Shown: positions 46,397 to 56,497, counted from the first letter of the stretch. The stretch: DNA of 64,000 bases from Salinimicrobium marinum (GCF_014651535.1 NZ_BMXB01000005.1:123047-187046), one strand, 5' to 3'. Made by a program: numbers and translations. Notes: generated from the sequence alone by a model not told the origin.

Positions 46397-47710
46397 ATGG
46401 AATCAAAATTTTTTAAAAACATTGATCAAATCAAATTTGAAGGCAGGGAAAGTGATAACCCACTTGCTTTTAAATGGTATGATGAAAATAAAGTAGTTGC
46501 AGGAAAAACCTTAAAAGAACATTTACGTTTCGCAACAGCATACTGGCACACCTTTAACAATACAGGAAGTGATCCTTTTGGACCGGGAACAGAAACCTTT
46601 GCATGGGACAAAAGTGATGACCCTATCACCCGTGCAAAAGATAAAATGGATGCTGCTTTTGAATTCATGACCAAACTGGGTACTCCATATTACTGCTTCC
46701 ACGATGTTGATGTAGTGGATGAGGCACCGACCCTTGCTGAATTTGAAAAGAGGTTACAGACCATGGTTGAATATGCCAAACAAAAGCAGGATGAAACCGG
46801 AATCAAGTTATTGTGGGGAACATCCAACCTGTTTAGCAATCCTCGTTACATGAATGGTGCTGCAACGAATCCAAACTTTGATGTTCTTGCTTACGCAGGC
46901 GCACAGGCTAAAATTGCATTGGACGCTACCATTGCACTTGGAGGGGAAAACTATGTATTCTGGGGTGGCCGTGAAGGTTATATGAGCCTTCTGAATACGG
47001 ATATGAAAAGAGAATTAGACCATTTAGGTCAGTTCCTCAACACTTGTAAAGATTATGCAAGGAAACAAGGCTTTAAAGGAAACTTCTTTATTGAACCAAA
47101 GCCAATGGAGCCTACCAAGCATCAATATGATTATGATGCAGCTACTTCTCTTCATTTCATTAAGCAATACGGACTGGAAAATGACTTCAAATTAAATATT
47201 GAGGTAAACCATGCCACCCTTGCCGGTCACACATTTGAACATGAACTTCAGGTGGCTGTTGATGCAGGTATGCTTGGAAGTATAGATGCTAACAGAGGAG
47301 ACTACCAGAATGGTTGGGATACAGACCAGTTTCCGATTGACTTATTTGAGATCACTCAGGCAATGCTTATCATTCTTGAAGGTGGCGGAATCAAAGGTGG
47401 AGGTATTAACTTCGATGCTAAAGTAAGACGTAATTCCACCGATCTTGAGGATAAATTCATTGCACATGTTGCAGGAATGGACATCTTCGCCAGGGGTCTT
47501 ATTTGCGCAGAAAACATCCTGCAAAATACCCAGTATAAAAAACTTAGAAAAGACCGTTACGCTTCTTTTGACAGCGGGAACGGAGCGAAGTTTGAAAAAG
47601 GAGATCTATCTCTTGAAGATTTAAGCAAAATAGCAAGAGAGGCAGGAGAACCTCAGCAAATAAGCGGAAAACAGGAATTGTTTGAGCAATTAATCGCTAA
47701 TTCAATCTAA
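46397..47710 (+). CDS. xylA: Xylose isomerase
   Basis: A 437-residue class II xylose isomerase. The catalytic His is in YYCFHDVD, the metal-binding stretches are VFWGGREGY and [18 protein letters not shown], and the [18 protein letters not shown] segment follows. It converts D-xylose to D-xylulose in the cytoplasm. Last gene of the operon, with a strong terminator 30 bases downstream. Confidence 0.98.
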   Translation: MESKFFKNIDQIKFEGRESDNPLAFKWYDENKVVAGKTLKEHLRFATAYWHTFNNTGSDPFGPGTETFAWDKSDDPITRAKDKMDAAFEFMTKLGTPYYCFHDVDVVDEAPTLAEFEKRLQTMVEYAKQKQDETGIKLLWGTSNLFSNPRYMNGAATNPNFDVLAYAGAQAKIALDATIALGGENYVFWGGREGYMSLLNTDMKRELDHLGQFLNTCKDYARKQGFKGNFFIEPKPMEPTKHQYDYDAATSLHFIKQYGLENDFKLNIEVNHATLAGHTFEHELQVAVDAGMLGSIDANRGDYQNGWDTDQFPIDLFEITQAMLIILEGGGIKGGGINFDAKVRRNSTDLEDKFIAHVAGMDIFARGLICAENILQNTQYKKLRKDRYASFDSGNGAKFEKGDLSLEDLSKIAREAGEPQQISGKQELFEQLIANSI

Positions 47711-47739
47711 TCTTTTTTTCATAAGAAGATGTATAAAGC

Positions 47740-47773
47740 AAAAGCCGGAATCGTACTGATTCCGGCTTTTTTA
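47740..47773 (+). terminator. Terminator of the xylose operon
   Basis: A perfect 12-base stem, AAAGCCGGAATC with GATTCCGGCTTT, five-base loop, followed by a T tract. Confidence 0.9.
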
Positions 47774-47830
47774 TTTCACTCCATTCATAAGGTTTCCAAT
47801 CTTAAATTATGATAGAGCAGAATTTAATGT

Positions 47831-48035
47831 TACCAATAAGGCATACGTACTCCTAATTTATTGACTTCTGCATAAAATCTTCAGAAGCTTTAGCCTGTTG
47901 TAAAGGATCATTACCTTCAAAAGACTTTCTTCATGATTCCTTCGGCAAAACGATTAAGATTCTTCCCCCTCAAATACCCTGCCTGTATAAAAAATACTAT
48001 GTGGTTCGTGACATGAATGTCATTTTCAGTAAAAA
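47831..48035 (-). pseudogene. Frameshifted C-terminal remnant of an unidentified gene
   Basis: Leftward reading gives protein-like sequence broken by two frameshifts: TENDIHVTNHIVFFIQAGYL and RGKNLNRFAEGIMKK in one frame, FEGNDPLQQAKASEDFMQ in the next, EVNKLGVRMPYW and a stop in the third. The joined sequence looks like a true protein C-terminus, but I do not recognise the family. There is no start, and the susCD terminator directly abuts its broken left end in coding order. It is probably debris from a gene lost between the xylose and SusCD operons. Confidence 0.5.
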
Positions 48036-48077
48036 CAAAAAAGATTGGCCGCTAACATTCAGCAACCAATCTCTTAA
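48036..48077 (-). terminator. Terminator of the susCD operon
   Basis: Leftward, AGATTGG pairs with CCAATCT, with an inner GCT/AGC pairing, and the stem runs into a T tract. It is 22 bases past the susD stop. Confidence 0.8.
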
Positions 48078-48098
48078 GCATCTATCAATCACTAAATT

Positions 48099-50039
48099 TT
48101 AATATCCCGGATTCTGATAAATCTCTGTATCCCCTTCCATAGCTTCAATCTGACCTTGCGGAATAGGACGCAGATAATGATGTGGCTCAATCTGCCTGGT
48201 TATAGTTTGTGCAGTATGATCACCATAATCGCTTCCGGCAATTTGATAGGTTGAGGCCAGCTCTTCCCATTTTTGAGTTCGGATAAGGTCGTACCAGCGG
48301 TACCCCTCCCCAAAATACTCTCTGGATCGCTCTGCCAGGAGGTAATTGATATCAATTTCTGCAGGAGTTTCAGAAACCAGCTCATCACTGAAGTCTTCAT
48401 TTCTTGGCTGCTCTTCATTGTTATCCCAGCGCCATACTCCGGCTCTTGCACGAAGAATATTTATCAATTCTCTAGCGGTCATCCCTGTTGGATTTGCACC
48501 CTGAACAGCCGCCTCGGCTGCAACAAAATAAAGCTCTGAGAATTTTGCAATATTAAATGGACGGGTGCTCGCAGCGTTTGGCTGCCCTAAACCTTCTCCG
48601 GTATCAGTTCGGTAAGGACCGAGTTTCCAAAGCCCCGGGTAAACTACTCTGCTAATATCCTGTGGTCCCACCACAAAATCTGATCTTCCCGGCAATACAC
48701 CTGCACCAATATTACTTCTTCCCTGCGCATCAGGATAATCTATAGTTGCTTCAGGTTGTTCATCAAGGAAAGTAAGGATGGCATCTCCCGGTTCTACAGG
48801 CAAACCATTGGCATTATACAGAACTTCCTCCGCTACACCACCTTTTGGCCAGTTACCACGATAGGTGGTGGTAAAAGTTCCGTCATAACGGGAATCACGG
48901 GTCTTATCTGCAAAGGTTTCAGTTATTGCTCCAATAGTTGGCGCCATACGGGTCCACGGTCTTCCCAGATCCTGAGAATCCTCACGTTGTACAGAACTTA
49001 CCGTATTCTCCCAGTTAGGATCTGTTGCACTTCTGATTACCGTATAATTCCAGGTCATCATCCAGCCTGCAAAGTTTTCTGGGGCGTTCCCATTACTCCA
49101 GGTAAGACTGGCTCCATTGTAGAATTCACTGGTCTCTGTATGATCTGCATATAACAGGATTTCACTGTTTCGGTCATTTTCAGCATTATTAACATCGTAA
49201 TATGTGGGCTGAAGTCCGAATGGACCAGGATTATCTATTGCTGTAATGGCTACATCATACGCTTGCTGATAGTACCACTGAGCATCATTCCCATCGGGAT
49301 CTGTGCGAGAAGTTTCAGGATAGGTAGGGATGTTGTTTGGATTTTCAAGCCACCATCCATAAGTTAAATATGCCTTGGCAAGATAAAGACGCGCAAGGGT
49401 TTTTGTCGCACCTCCCGTTACCCGCGGACTATCTGGCAGGTTTTCCACTGCAAGTTGTAAATCGGGAAAAATGGCACGGGTATAGACTTCCGGTACCGTA
49501 TTTCTTGTCGAAACCCGGGTAGGGCTGGTATTAAATGCGAGCTCTCCTGCTCCAAGATCCAAAGGCACACCCCCAAAGGTTTGTACCAGCAAGAAGTAAT
49601 CAAAGGCACGGAAAAAACGTGCTTCTGCAGTAAGTTCTTCTGAAATTCCAACCTCTTCTGCATTTTCAAGTATTCCACTTGCTGTATTGATATTGGAGAA
49701 AGCTGTTGCCCAAATAACATCGGCACGACTATCTTCAGGAGTAATATTTCCCTGGCCGGAAAGGTCCATTACCAGGAAGTTCTGGTCGGCACTTTGTGCA
49801 TATGTCACCTCGTCTGTTCCAGTTTCGGTAGTATTATAATAATAAGCCTGCCCGTATATGTAACGAAGGTGAGCATACATTGAGGTTAATCCACCAAGCA
49901 CACCGGCTTCAGTTTGGAAAAAACCTGGCTCATACGTAGCTCTTGGAGTTTCCTCTAAAATATCCTCAGAACAGGATACCATTAGGAACGCTAACATCAA
50001 AGTTGCTACGATGGAAGTTTTAAAATTAATATTTTTCAT
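48099..50039 (-). CDS. SusD/RagB-family glycan-binding surface lipoprotein
   Basis: A 646-residue SusD-like protein. The lipobox MVSC puts the lipidated Cys at about residue 23. The N-terminal TPR-like helical part (AEARFFRAFDYFLLVQTFGGVPL, LARLYLAKAYLTYG) and the C-terminal LLAERSREYFGEGYRWYDLIR are standard SusD features. It caps the SusC pore at the cell surface and captures oligosaccharides, here most likely xylo- or glucuronoxylo-oligosaccharides. It lies 12 bases downstream of SusC. Confidence 0.95.
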   Translation of the reverse strand: MKNINFKTSIVATLMLAFLMVSCSEDILEETPRATYEPGFFQTEAGVLGGLTSMYAHLRYIYGQAYYYNTTETGTDEVTYAQSADQNFLVMDLSGQGNITPEDSRADVIWATAFSNINTASGILENAEEVGISEELTAEARFFRAFDYFLLVQTFGGVPLDLGAGELAFNTSPTRVSTRNTVPEVYTRAIFPDLQLAVENLPDSPRVTGGATKTLARLYLAKAYLTYGWWLENPNNIPTYPETSRTDPDGNDAQWYYQQAYDVAITAIDNPGPFGLQPTYYDVNNAENDRNSEILLYADHTETSEFYNGASLTWSNGNAPENFAGWMMTWNYTVIRSATDPNWENTVSSVQREDSQDLGRPWTRMAPTIGAITETFADKTRDSRYDGTFTTTYRGNWPKGGVAEEVLYNANGLPVEPGDAILTFLDEQPEATIDYPDAQGRSNIGAGVLPGRSDFVVGPQDISRVVYPGLWKLGPYRTDTGEGLGQPNAASTRPFNIAKFSELYFVAAEAAVQGANPTGMTARELINILRARAGVWRWDNNEEQPRNEDFSDELVSETPAEIDINYLLAERSREYFGEGYRWYDLIRTQKWEELASTYQIAGSDYGDHTAQTITRQIEPHHYLRPIPQGQIEAMEGDTEIYQNPGY

Positions 50040-50051
50040 AATAAGCTTTTT

Positions 50052-53000
50052 TTAAAATGTTAGATTCAAACCGATCAGGTAATTTCTGGTTGAAGGAGTA
50101 TTTGTTCCAATGGTAAGCAATCTGCTGGGATATCCTTCTACCGCTGAATTCTCATTTCCATATGAATTGGTAACAGGATCCATTCCTGATTCGTCATGAT
50201 AAGGTGAGAAAAATACGAATGCGTTTTGAACTGTACTGTATAACCTCAATCTGTCAATATTGAAACTTTCCAACCAGTCCTGTTCAAAATTGTATCCCAG
50301 TGTGATCGTTCTGATTTTCAAATATGAAGCATCAAAATATCCAAGAGTAGAACCATACTGGGGATTGTCACCACTTTGTATTCCACCCGGTCTTGGATAA
50401 CGTGCATTTGTATTTTCTGGAGTCCAGTAATCTACATCCACATTTCCACGGCGACCACTTAACATATTAAGATAACCTGCTGAACCGTAAAGGGTACTAA
50501 TAAGTACTCCTCCACTCTGAAAAGCACCTACCGCAGTTAAGTCGAAATTTTTATATGAAAAGCGGGTATTGAATCCTCCCTGGAAATCGGGGTTTACATC
50601 AATTATCTGCCTGTCATCTGGACCAATCTCCCGAACCGGAACACCATTCTCATCAAATTCTCCTGTATAGCGAACTTTAATCATCCCAACGTTTCCTCCA
50701 GGTTCAAGAATATCCAAATATGGATCGTCTTCCTGCCATAACCCTAAACGTTCATAATCATAAATTACATTAATTGGATGCCCTTTAAACCAGTTGTTCG
50801 CCTCATCACGGTCCTGACCGGAAGCCAATTCAACCAATTCGTTTTGATTAGAGTACAGGTTCAAACCAGCTTCCCAGCTAAATCCATCAGGATTGTCAAT
50901 GATTAATCCATTTAGAGAAATTTCAAAACCTTTGTTTTGGGTTTCTCCAATGTTAGCTGTGTAACTTCCAACTCCTGCAGTACCGGGAAGACCCACATTG
51001 AGCAGGATATCATTAGTATTTGTAATATAATATTCTGCTGTACCTGTTAATCTATAGTTGAATAAAGAGAAATCTACTCCGAAGTTGTAGGTGGTAGAAA
51101 ATTCCCAGCCCAAATCCGGGTTAGGAAGTTGAGATACATAATAACCTACGGCATAATCATCGGGTCCGAAGTTGTAAGGTCTCGTAGCAAGTGTTCCCAA
51201 AGTGGAATATGGATCAACCGATTGGTTTGAAGTCTCTCCGTACCCTGCTCTTATCTTTAGGCTATTCATCCAATCTACATCTTCCATGAAGGATTCATTA
51301 CCAATGTTCCATCCTGCAGAAATTGCCGGATAAGTATGCCATTTATGTCCTTCAGCAAGTCTTGAAGAACCATCGGAACGCAGGGTAGCAGACAACATGT
51401 ACCGGTTGTCATACTCATACATCACCCTTCCCATATAAGACATCAGGCCACTTCTGTAATACCCTTGATTATCAGGATCAATGGTAATTTCACCTGTAGC
51501 CTGTCCTAAATTGTAAAACTGAAATTGTTCCGAAGGAATATCTCTGGCTGCAACGCTAGAACTATTGAATTTTGTTTCCTCGGTGGAGTATAATCCAACT
51601 ACATTAAGCCTGTGTAGATCATTAAAAGTTCGGTCGTATGTTACGAGGTTTTCCACCAAGTAACGAGTTGTTATAGAATTATTTATCGAAGCAGTTGAAG
51701 GAGTATCATCCGCTACACTGAACACACCTTGTCCGGTATAATTTCCTCCATGAGTACTCCTGTAATTAAGCCCCAGGTTAATACGATAGCTCAAGCCTTC
51801 GATTCCCGGAATTTGAACTTCACCAAAAAAGTTATTATAGGTTCCAAATTCTCTTGTTTGATCTATCCAGGCATCGCCAAGATTTTCTATAGTTTCTCTG
51901 GTTCGAACCCATTGATCATCTGCTGCCATACTGATAACCCTTCTTGGGGTTCCATCCTCATTATAAGGACTTGCAATTGGAGAGGCAGATAATACCCCAT
52001 AAATTCCCAGGTTCATACCATTTCTAACCGAATAATTATTGTTGGTACTAAATCCAAGTCGGATATAATTTCCTACATCCTGATTAAGAGTTGCATTAAA
52101 GGAAATTCGTTCAAAATATTGTTCCGGCAATACTGCTTCATCTTTGGTATATCCAAGACTTGCATTATAACTGCCACTTTCTGTACCTCCAGAAACTCCG
52201 ATGTTATGATTGGTGATCATACTGTCCTCATAAAGAAGATCCTGCCAGTTAGTATTCACATCATCGGACTCATCGGGACCATTTTCAAATAGACCGGCAG
52301 CTTCTCTAAGCGCCACAAATTCAGGTCCACTCATCATTGGATATTCACCAAATACCGTTTTAAGTCCGTAGAAAGCATCATAGCTAAATTGGGCTTCCTG
52401 CCCTTGTCTTCCAGTGTTGGTAGTAATTAAAACAACCCCATTAGCCCCACGAGAACCATAAATAGCAGTAGCGGAAGCATCTTTTAAGATGTCCATGCTC
52501 TGGATATCATTTGGGTTGATATCGTTTAGAGACCCGGCAAACGGAACACCATTCAATACGATTAACGGATCATTACTAGCTGTTAAAGAGCGTGTTCCCC
52601 TAATACGAATTTGCTGAGGAGCACCCGGTTGGGAGGAAGTTTGCGAAAGCTCAACGCCGGGCAACCGACCCTGTAAGGCCTCAGAAATGTTTGCTGAAGG
52701 AACTTCCCGTAATTCTTCACCTCCTATAGATGACACAGAACCTGTTACCGCCTCCCGTCGCTGGGTTCCATATCCAACCACGACAACTTCTTCAAGAGCT
52801 TCTGTATCCTGCTCAAGAACTACATCGATTTCGTTTCTGCCATTAATATTTACGTTCTGTGTAGTAAATCCTACATAAGAAAATACCAGTACCCCATCTG
52901 ACGGAACATCTGTAATTTCATAATTCCCGTCAAAATCTGTTGTCACACCTCTGTTGGTTCCCTGCAGAAGAACTGTTACACCGGGAAGAGGCCCCATTTC

Positions 53001-53123
53001 ATCTGTAACCGTCCCGGTAACCGTGATACTCTGAGCACTGGCCGCACAAGTAATCACCATAGTCAACGCAAACAAGAGCGTTCTCAAGGGACGTTTTCCT
53101 TTAATTAGTAATTGTTGGATCAT
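50052..53123 (-). CDS. SusC/RagA-family TonB-linked outer-membrane transporter
   Basis: A 1023-residue TonB-dependent transporter. It has a signal peptide ending SAQ at about residue 31, a carboxypeptidase-regulatory-like domain (ITVTGTVTD to VVLEQ), a TonB-box-like EEVVVVGYGTQ, a plug with GTRSLTASNDPLIVLNGVP, and a 22-strand barrel ending in a hydrophobic residue (LNLTF). With SusD it imports oligosaccharides across the outer membrane. Its promoter region contains an exact copy of the operator found between the GH67 and GH3 operons. Confidence 0.96.
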   Translation of the reverse strand: MIQQLLIKGKRPLRTLLFALTMVITCAASAQSITVTGTVTDEMGPLPGVTVLLQGTNRGVTTDFDGNYEITDVPSDGVLVFSYVGFTTQNVNINGRNEIDVVLEQDTEALEEVVVVGYGTQRREAVTGSVSSIGGEELREVPSANISEALQGRLPGVELSQTSSQPGAPQQIRIRGTRSLTASNDPLIVLNGVPFAGSLNDINPNDIQSMDILKDASATAIYGSRGANGVVLITTNTGRQGQEAQFSYDAFYGLKTVFGEYPMMSGPEFVALREAAGLFENGPDESDDVNTNWQDLLYEDSMITNHNIGVSGGTESGSYNASLGYTKDEAVLPEQYFERISFNATLNQDVGNYIRLGFSTNNNYSVRNGMNLGIYGVLSASPIASPYNEDGTPRRVISMAADDQWVRTRETIENLGDAWIDQTREFGTYNNFFGEVQIPGIEGLSYRINLGLNYRSTHGGNYTGQGVFSVADDTPSTASINNSITTRYLVENLVTYDRTFNDLHRLNVVGLYSTEETKFNSSSVAARDIPSEQFQFYNLGQATGEITIDPDNQGYYRSGLMSYMGRVMYEYDNRYMLSATLRSDGSSRLAEGHKWHTYPAISAGWNIGNESFMEDVDWMNSLKIRAGYGETSNQSVDPYSTLGTLATRPYNFGPDDYAVGYYVSQLPNPDLGWEFSTTYNFGVDFSLFNYRLTGTAEYYITNTNDILLNVGLPGTAGVGSYTANIGETQNKGFEISLNGLIIDNPDGFSWEAGLNLYSNQNELVELASGQDRDEANNWFKGHPINVIYDYERLGLWQEDDPYLDILEPGGNVGMIKVRYTGEFDENGVPVREIGPDDRQIIDVNPDFQGGFNTRFSYKNFDLTAVGAFQSGGVLISTLYGSAGYLNMLSGRRGNVDVDYWTPENTNARYPRPGGIQSGDNPQYGSTLGYFDASYLKIRTITLGYNFEQDWLESFNIDRLRLYSTVQNAFVFFSPYHDESGMDPVTNSYGNENSAVEGYPSRLLTIGTNTPSTRNYLIGLNLTF

Positions 53124-53206
53124 GTTGTCATATGTTTAAAAATGTTAAGAACAGAATGGCTTATTGAAAACTAAGCCCTATTAAATTTTAGAATACGATA
53201 AATATA

Positions 53207-53238
53207 CATAAATAATCTATTTACGCAATCGGTTGCGT
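53207..53238 (-). promoter_or_regulatory. SusC promoter region with LacI/PurR-type operator
   Basis: ACGCAATCGGTTGCGT at 53223-53238 is identical to the operator at 32852-32867. Leftward, eight bases after it, comes TATTTATG (53207-53214), one mismatch from TAnnTTTG, giving the same operator-to-promoter spacing as in the GH3/GH67 control region. The SusC start is about 84 bases further on. Confidence 0.78.
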
Positions 53239-53368
53239 TAAAAAATGATTAATGAAAATTAAATTTTACTCAACTTCCTCTTTGAGTTGCACATAATAAC
53301 CTGTTTCTCAATACTCTATTTAATTGAACATTTTGCGAATACGATTGATTAAAATTTCCTATTTTAGC

Positions 53369-53395
53369 AGAGTATGCTTTTTAAGTACATACTCT
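53369..53395 (+). promoter_or_regulatory. Perfect inverted repeat in the GH43 leader
   Basis: AGAGTATG and CATACTCT, 8 of 8 bases, separated by 11 bases and followed by TTTAA, 27 bases before the GH43 start. It may be a leader hairpin or the site of a second regulator such as the hybrid sensor's AraC domain. The remainder of the 298-base divergent spacer is AT-rich without an open frame. Confidence 0.4.
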
Positions 53396-53421
53396 TTAAC
53401 CATTTAATAAAAATTTAACTT

Positions 53422-54555
53422 ATGCTCAAAAAAACCACCACTCTTCAGAAGACATTCTTATATGTCCTGTCAATAGTTGTACTGGCAGCCTGTAAAAATG
53501 AAAATAGTTCCGACCGTTTACAGGAGGAGTCACAGGATACGATTAGTTCCGCAAATGACACCTTACCGGAATTTGCGTCAGAACCTCTGGTTACAGACAA
53601 CTTTACGGCAGATCCTTCTGCACACGTATTTGAGGGAAAAATTTATGTATATCCTTCCCGTGACTGGGATTCTGGAATACCAGAGGATGATACCGGTGCC
53701 CATTTTAATATGAAAGACTATCACGTTTATTCTATGGATAGTGTAGGTGGCGAAGTTACTGACCATGGAAAAGTACTGGATGTGGAAGATGTGTCATGGG
53801 CTTCACGTCAAATGTGGGCACCAGATGCAGCAGAGAAAGATGGTAAGTATTACCTCTATTTCCCGGCAAAAGATGAAAACGATATTTTTAGAATAGGTGT
53901 TGCTGTTGGTGATTCCCCAGCCGGCCCGTTCGAGCCACAGGAGGAACCTATCGCAAATAGCTACAGTATAGATCCCGCCGTTTATAAAGATACAGACGGG
54001 GAATACTATATGTATGTTGGTGGAATCTGGGGTGGACAACTTCAGCGTTACAGAGATAATGAATATCAGGGTGAAGACGATGTTTACCCAGCAGATGATG
54101 AACCTGCACTAATGCCTAAAATTGCCCGTATGAGCGATGATATGCTGGGATTTGCTGAAGAGCTACGTGATGTGGAGATTCTTGATGAAGAAGGTAATCC
54201 ACTTACTACAGGTGACAATGACAGGAGATTCTTCGAAGCGGCCTGGGTTCATAAATATAATGACACTTATTATTTCTCTTACTCTACAGGAGACACTCAT
54301 AACATTGCCTATGCAACAGGAGATAGTCCTTATGGCCCCTTTACCTATCAGGGAGTTATCCTTGAACCTGTATTGGGATGGACCAACCACCACTCTATTG
54401 TAGAGCATAATGGAAAATGGTACATCTTCTATCACGACAGTTCCCTTTCTGGCGGAAAGACTTATCTACGAAGCATGAAGGTAGCAGAAATTGAACATAA
54501 TGAAGATGGAAGTATTGATACCATCAGTTCTTTTGTTAATGAAGATGCGAATTAA
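53422..54555 (+). CDS. GH43 glycosidase, lipoprotein (arabinofuranosidase/xylosidase type)
   Basis: A 377-residue five-bladed propeller. Lipobox LAAC near residue 24. Catalytic Asp residues are expected in FTADPSAHVFEGKIYVYPS and SIDPAVYKDTDGEYYMY, and the acid Glu in RRFFEAAWVHKYNDTYYFSYS. It lacks a C-terminal accessory domain. Single-domain GH43 proteins like this act on arabinose or xylose side chains of xylan; the exact specificity is not readable. First gene of the rightward enzyme operon; it overlaps the next gene slightly. Confidence 0.9.
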   Translation: MLKKTTTLQKTFLYVLSIVVLAACKNENSSDRLQEESQDTISSANDTLPEFASEPLVTDNFTADPSAHVFEGKIYVYPSRDWDSGIPEDDTGAHFNMKDYHVYSMDSVGGEVTDHGKVLDVEDVSWASRQMWAPDAAEKDGKYYLYFPAKDENDIFRIGVAVGDSPAGPFEPQEEPIANSYSIDPAVYKDTDGEYYMYVGGIWGGQLQRYRDNEYQGEDDVYPADDEPALMPKIARMSDDMLGFAEELRDVEILDEEGNPLTTGDNDRRFFEAAWVHKYNDTYYFSYSTGDTHNIAYATGDSPYGPFTYQGVILEPVLGWTNHHSIVEHNGKWYIFYHDSSLSGGKTYLRSMKVAEIEHNEDGSIDTISSFVNEDAN

Positions 54556-56497
54556 ACTTTCAAAAATGGCATTTTTCAGATCATTTCTGGCGCTGTTCTT
54601 TTTCAGTAATTGTTCCATTGCAGTATTTGGGCAGGTAAAATTGCCCAAACTCATCAATGACGGAATGGTACTTCAGCGTAATAGTGACATAAAAATTTGG
54701 GGATGGGCTTCTAAAGAGGAGTCCATTTCTATTTTCTTCCTTGATAAAGAATACAATACTGTCGCAGATAACAATGGGAAATGGTCTGTCTCTCTTAATG
54801 ATCTAAAAGCGGGAGGGCCTTTTCAAATGCAAATCAAAGGCAGCAACTCCATTCAACTTGAAGATATTTATATAGGTGATGTATGGCTGGCCTCGGGACA
54901 ATCGAATATGGAAATTCCCATGGGACGTGTTTCGCCATTATATCCCGAAGAAATAGCAAAAGCATCCAATGAAGCCATCCGGTTCTTTGAAGTGCCAAAA
55001 ACCTTTGATTTTAATGAGGCTAAAGAAGACCTGGAAGGAGGAGAATGGGTTCCTGTGGCTGCCAACACCATTGAAAAGTTATCTGCTGTAGCATATTTTT
55101 TCGCCAAAGACTTGTATGCAGAATATGATATTCCAATCGGTATTATCAACTCTGCTCTTGGAGGATCTCCTGCGGAAGCCTGGATTAGTGAAGAGGCTTT
55201 AAAAGAGTTTCCGGAGCATCATGCAGAATCCCTGAAATACCAGAGCAAAGAACTGAGAGATAGCATTGAAACTGCCGATCAAACCCGAATTGGGAAATGG
55301 TACAGTGATATTCAGAAGAAGGATAAAGGCGTTGAAGAAAATTGGAAAGCAGCTGAAATTGATGATTCCTCCTGGAAAACCATGGATATTCCGGGATATT
55401 GGGCCGACACCGAGTTTGGACCTAAAAATGGTGTAGTCTGGTTTAGAAAGACGATCAATCTTCAGGACAACTGGACACAAGGTGCTACGAAACTTCTTCT
55501 CGGAAGAATTGTAGATGCCGATTCAGTATTCGTGAATGGAAAATTCGTAGGCAATACTACCTATCAATATCCACCACGACGTTATGAGATTCCTGAAGGA
55601 GTTTTAAAGTCGGGTGAGAATACCATCAGTATAAGAATTATAAATGAAAGCGGTCGTGGAGGTTTTGTAGAGGAGAAAGAATACAAACTTATTTCCGGAG
55701 AAAAAGAGATGGATCTTACCGGCACCTGGAAATTTAAACTGGGAGCTGAAATGCCGCGTTTACAGGGGCAAACATTTATTCGGTGGAAACCTGTTGGACT
55801 TTACAATGCCATGATCAATCCATTGACTGATTATTCTATAAATGGCGTGATTTGGTACCAGGGCGAATCCAATGCAGACACCCCGTGGGAATATGAAGCT
55901 CTTATGACTTCGTTAATTAAGGACTGGAGAAACAAATGGAATCAGGAAGATTTACCTTTCCTGTATGTCCAGCTGGCCAATTTCATGGAGAGCAAAGACC
56001 AACCGGGAGACAGTAACTGGGCAAGATTAAGAGATGCCCAATTAAAAACTCTTGCTGTACCTCATACCGGAATGGCTGTTGCCATAGATGTAGGAGAGGC
56101 AAATGACATCCACCCTCTAAACAAAAAGGATGTAGGAGAACGCCTTGCTAGGGCTGCAAAGAATGTGGCCTATGGTGAAGATATAGTTCCCGCCGGTCCA
56201 CTATTCAAGTCTTTCAAAAAAGAAGGAGACTCTATAGTTATCTCCTTTAAAAATACAGGAGGAGGCCTGGTATCCAAAAATGGCAAATCTCTGTCGCATT
56301 TTTCTATTGCAGGGAAAGACGGTAAATTCAGATGGGCCAATGCAGAAATCCGGGGAGATAAGATCGTGGTGAATCATCCCGAGGTTAAAGATCCGGTAGC
56401 AGTGAGATATGCCTGGGCAGATAATCCTGAAGGCGCAAATTTATACAATGAAGAAGGTTTGCCTGCATCCCCGTTCAGGACGGATGAGTGGGATTAA
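54545..56497 (+). CDS. Sialate O-acetylesterase-like (SASA) acetylesterase, probable xylan acetylesterase
   Basis: 650 residues from ATG 54545, whose signal peptide (RIKLSKMAFFRSFLALFFF to VFGQ) makes more sense than the longer frame from 54491. The SGNH nucleophile block is ASGQSNMEIPM and the His is in NDIHPLNKKDVGERLA. A jelly-roll insertion (about residues 260-385, with SSWKTMDIPGYW) splits the esterase domain, as in sialate 9-O-acetylesterase and the CE20-type plant-polysaccharide esterases. Its setting suggests removal of acetyl groups from xylan. Confidence 0.85.
   Translation: MRIKLSKMAFFRSFLALFFFSNCSIAVFGQVKLPKLINDGMVLQRNSDIKIWGWASKEESISIFFLDKEYNTVADNNGKWSVSLNDLKAGGPFQMQIKGSNSIQLEDIYIGDVWLASGQSNMEIPMGRVSPLYPEEIAKASNEAIRFFEVPKTFDFNEAKEDLEGGEWVPVAANTIEKLSAVAYFFAKDLYAEYDIPIGIINSALGGSPAEAWISEEALKEFPEHHAESLKYQSKELRDSIETADQTRIGKWYSDIQKKDKGVEENWKAAEIDDSSWKTMDIPGYWADTEFGPKNGVVWFRKTINLQDNWTQGATKLLLGRIVDADSVFVNGKFVGNTTYQYPPRRYEIPEGVLKSGENTISIRIINESGRGGFVEEKEYKLISGEKEMDLTGTWKFKLGAEMPRLQGQTFIRWKPVGLYNAMINPLTDYSINGVIWYQGESNADTPWEYEALMTSLIKDWRNKWNQEDLPFLYVQLANFMESKDQPGDSNWARLRDAQLKTLAVPHTGMAVAIDVGEANDIHPLNKKDVGERLARAAKNVAYGEDIVPAGPLFKSFKKEGDSIVISFKNTGGGLVSKNGKSLSHFSIAGKDGKFRWANAEIRGDKIVVNHPEVKDPVAVRYAWADNPEGANLYNEEGLPASPFRTDEWD

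Noticed and set aside
54491..54544. Longer start for the acetylesterase inside GH43
   Set aside because: Would place a hydrophilic stretch before the signal peptide; ATG 54545 gives a normal signal.
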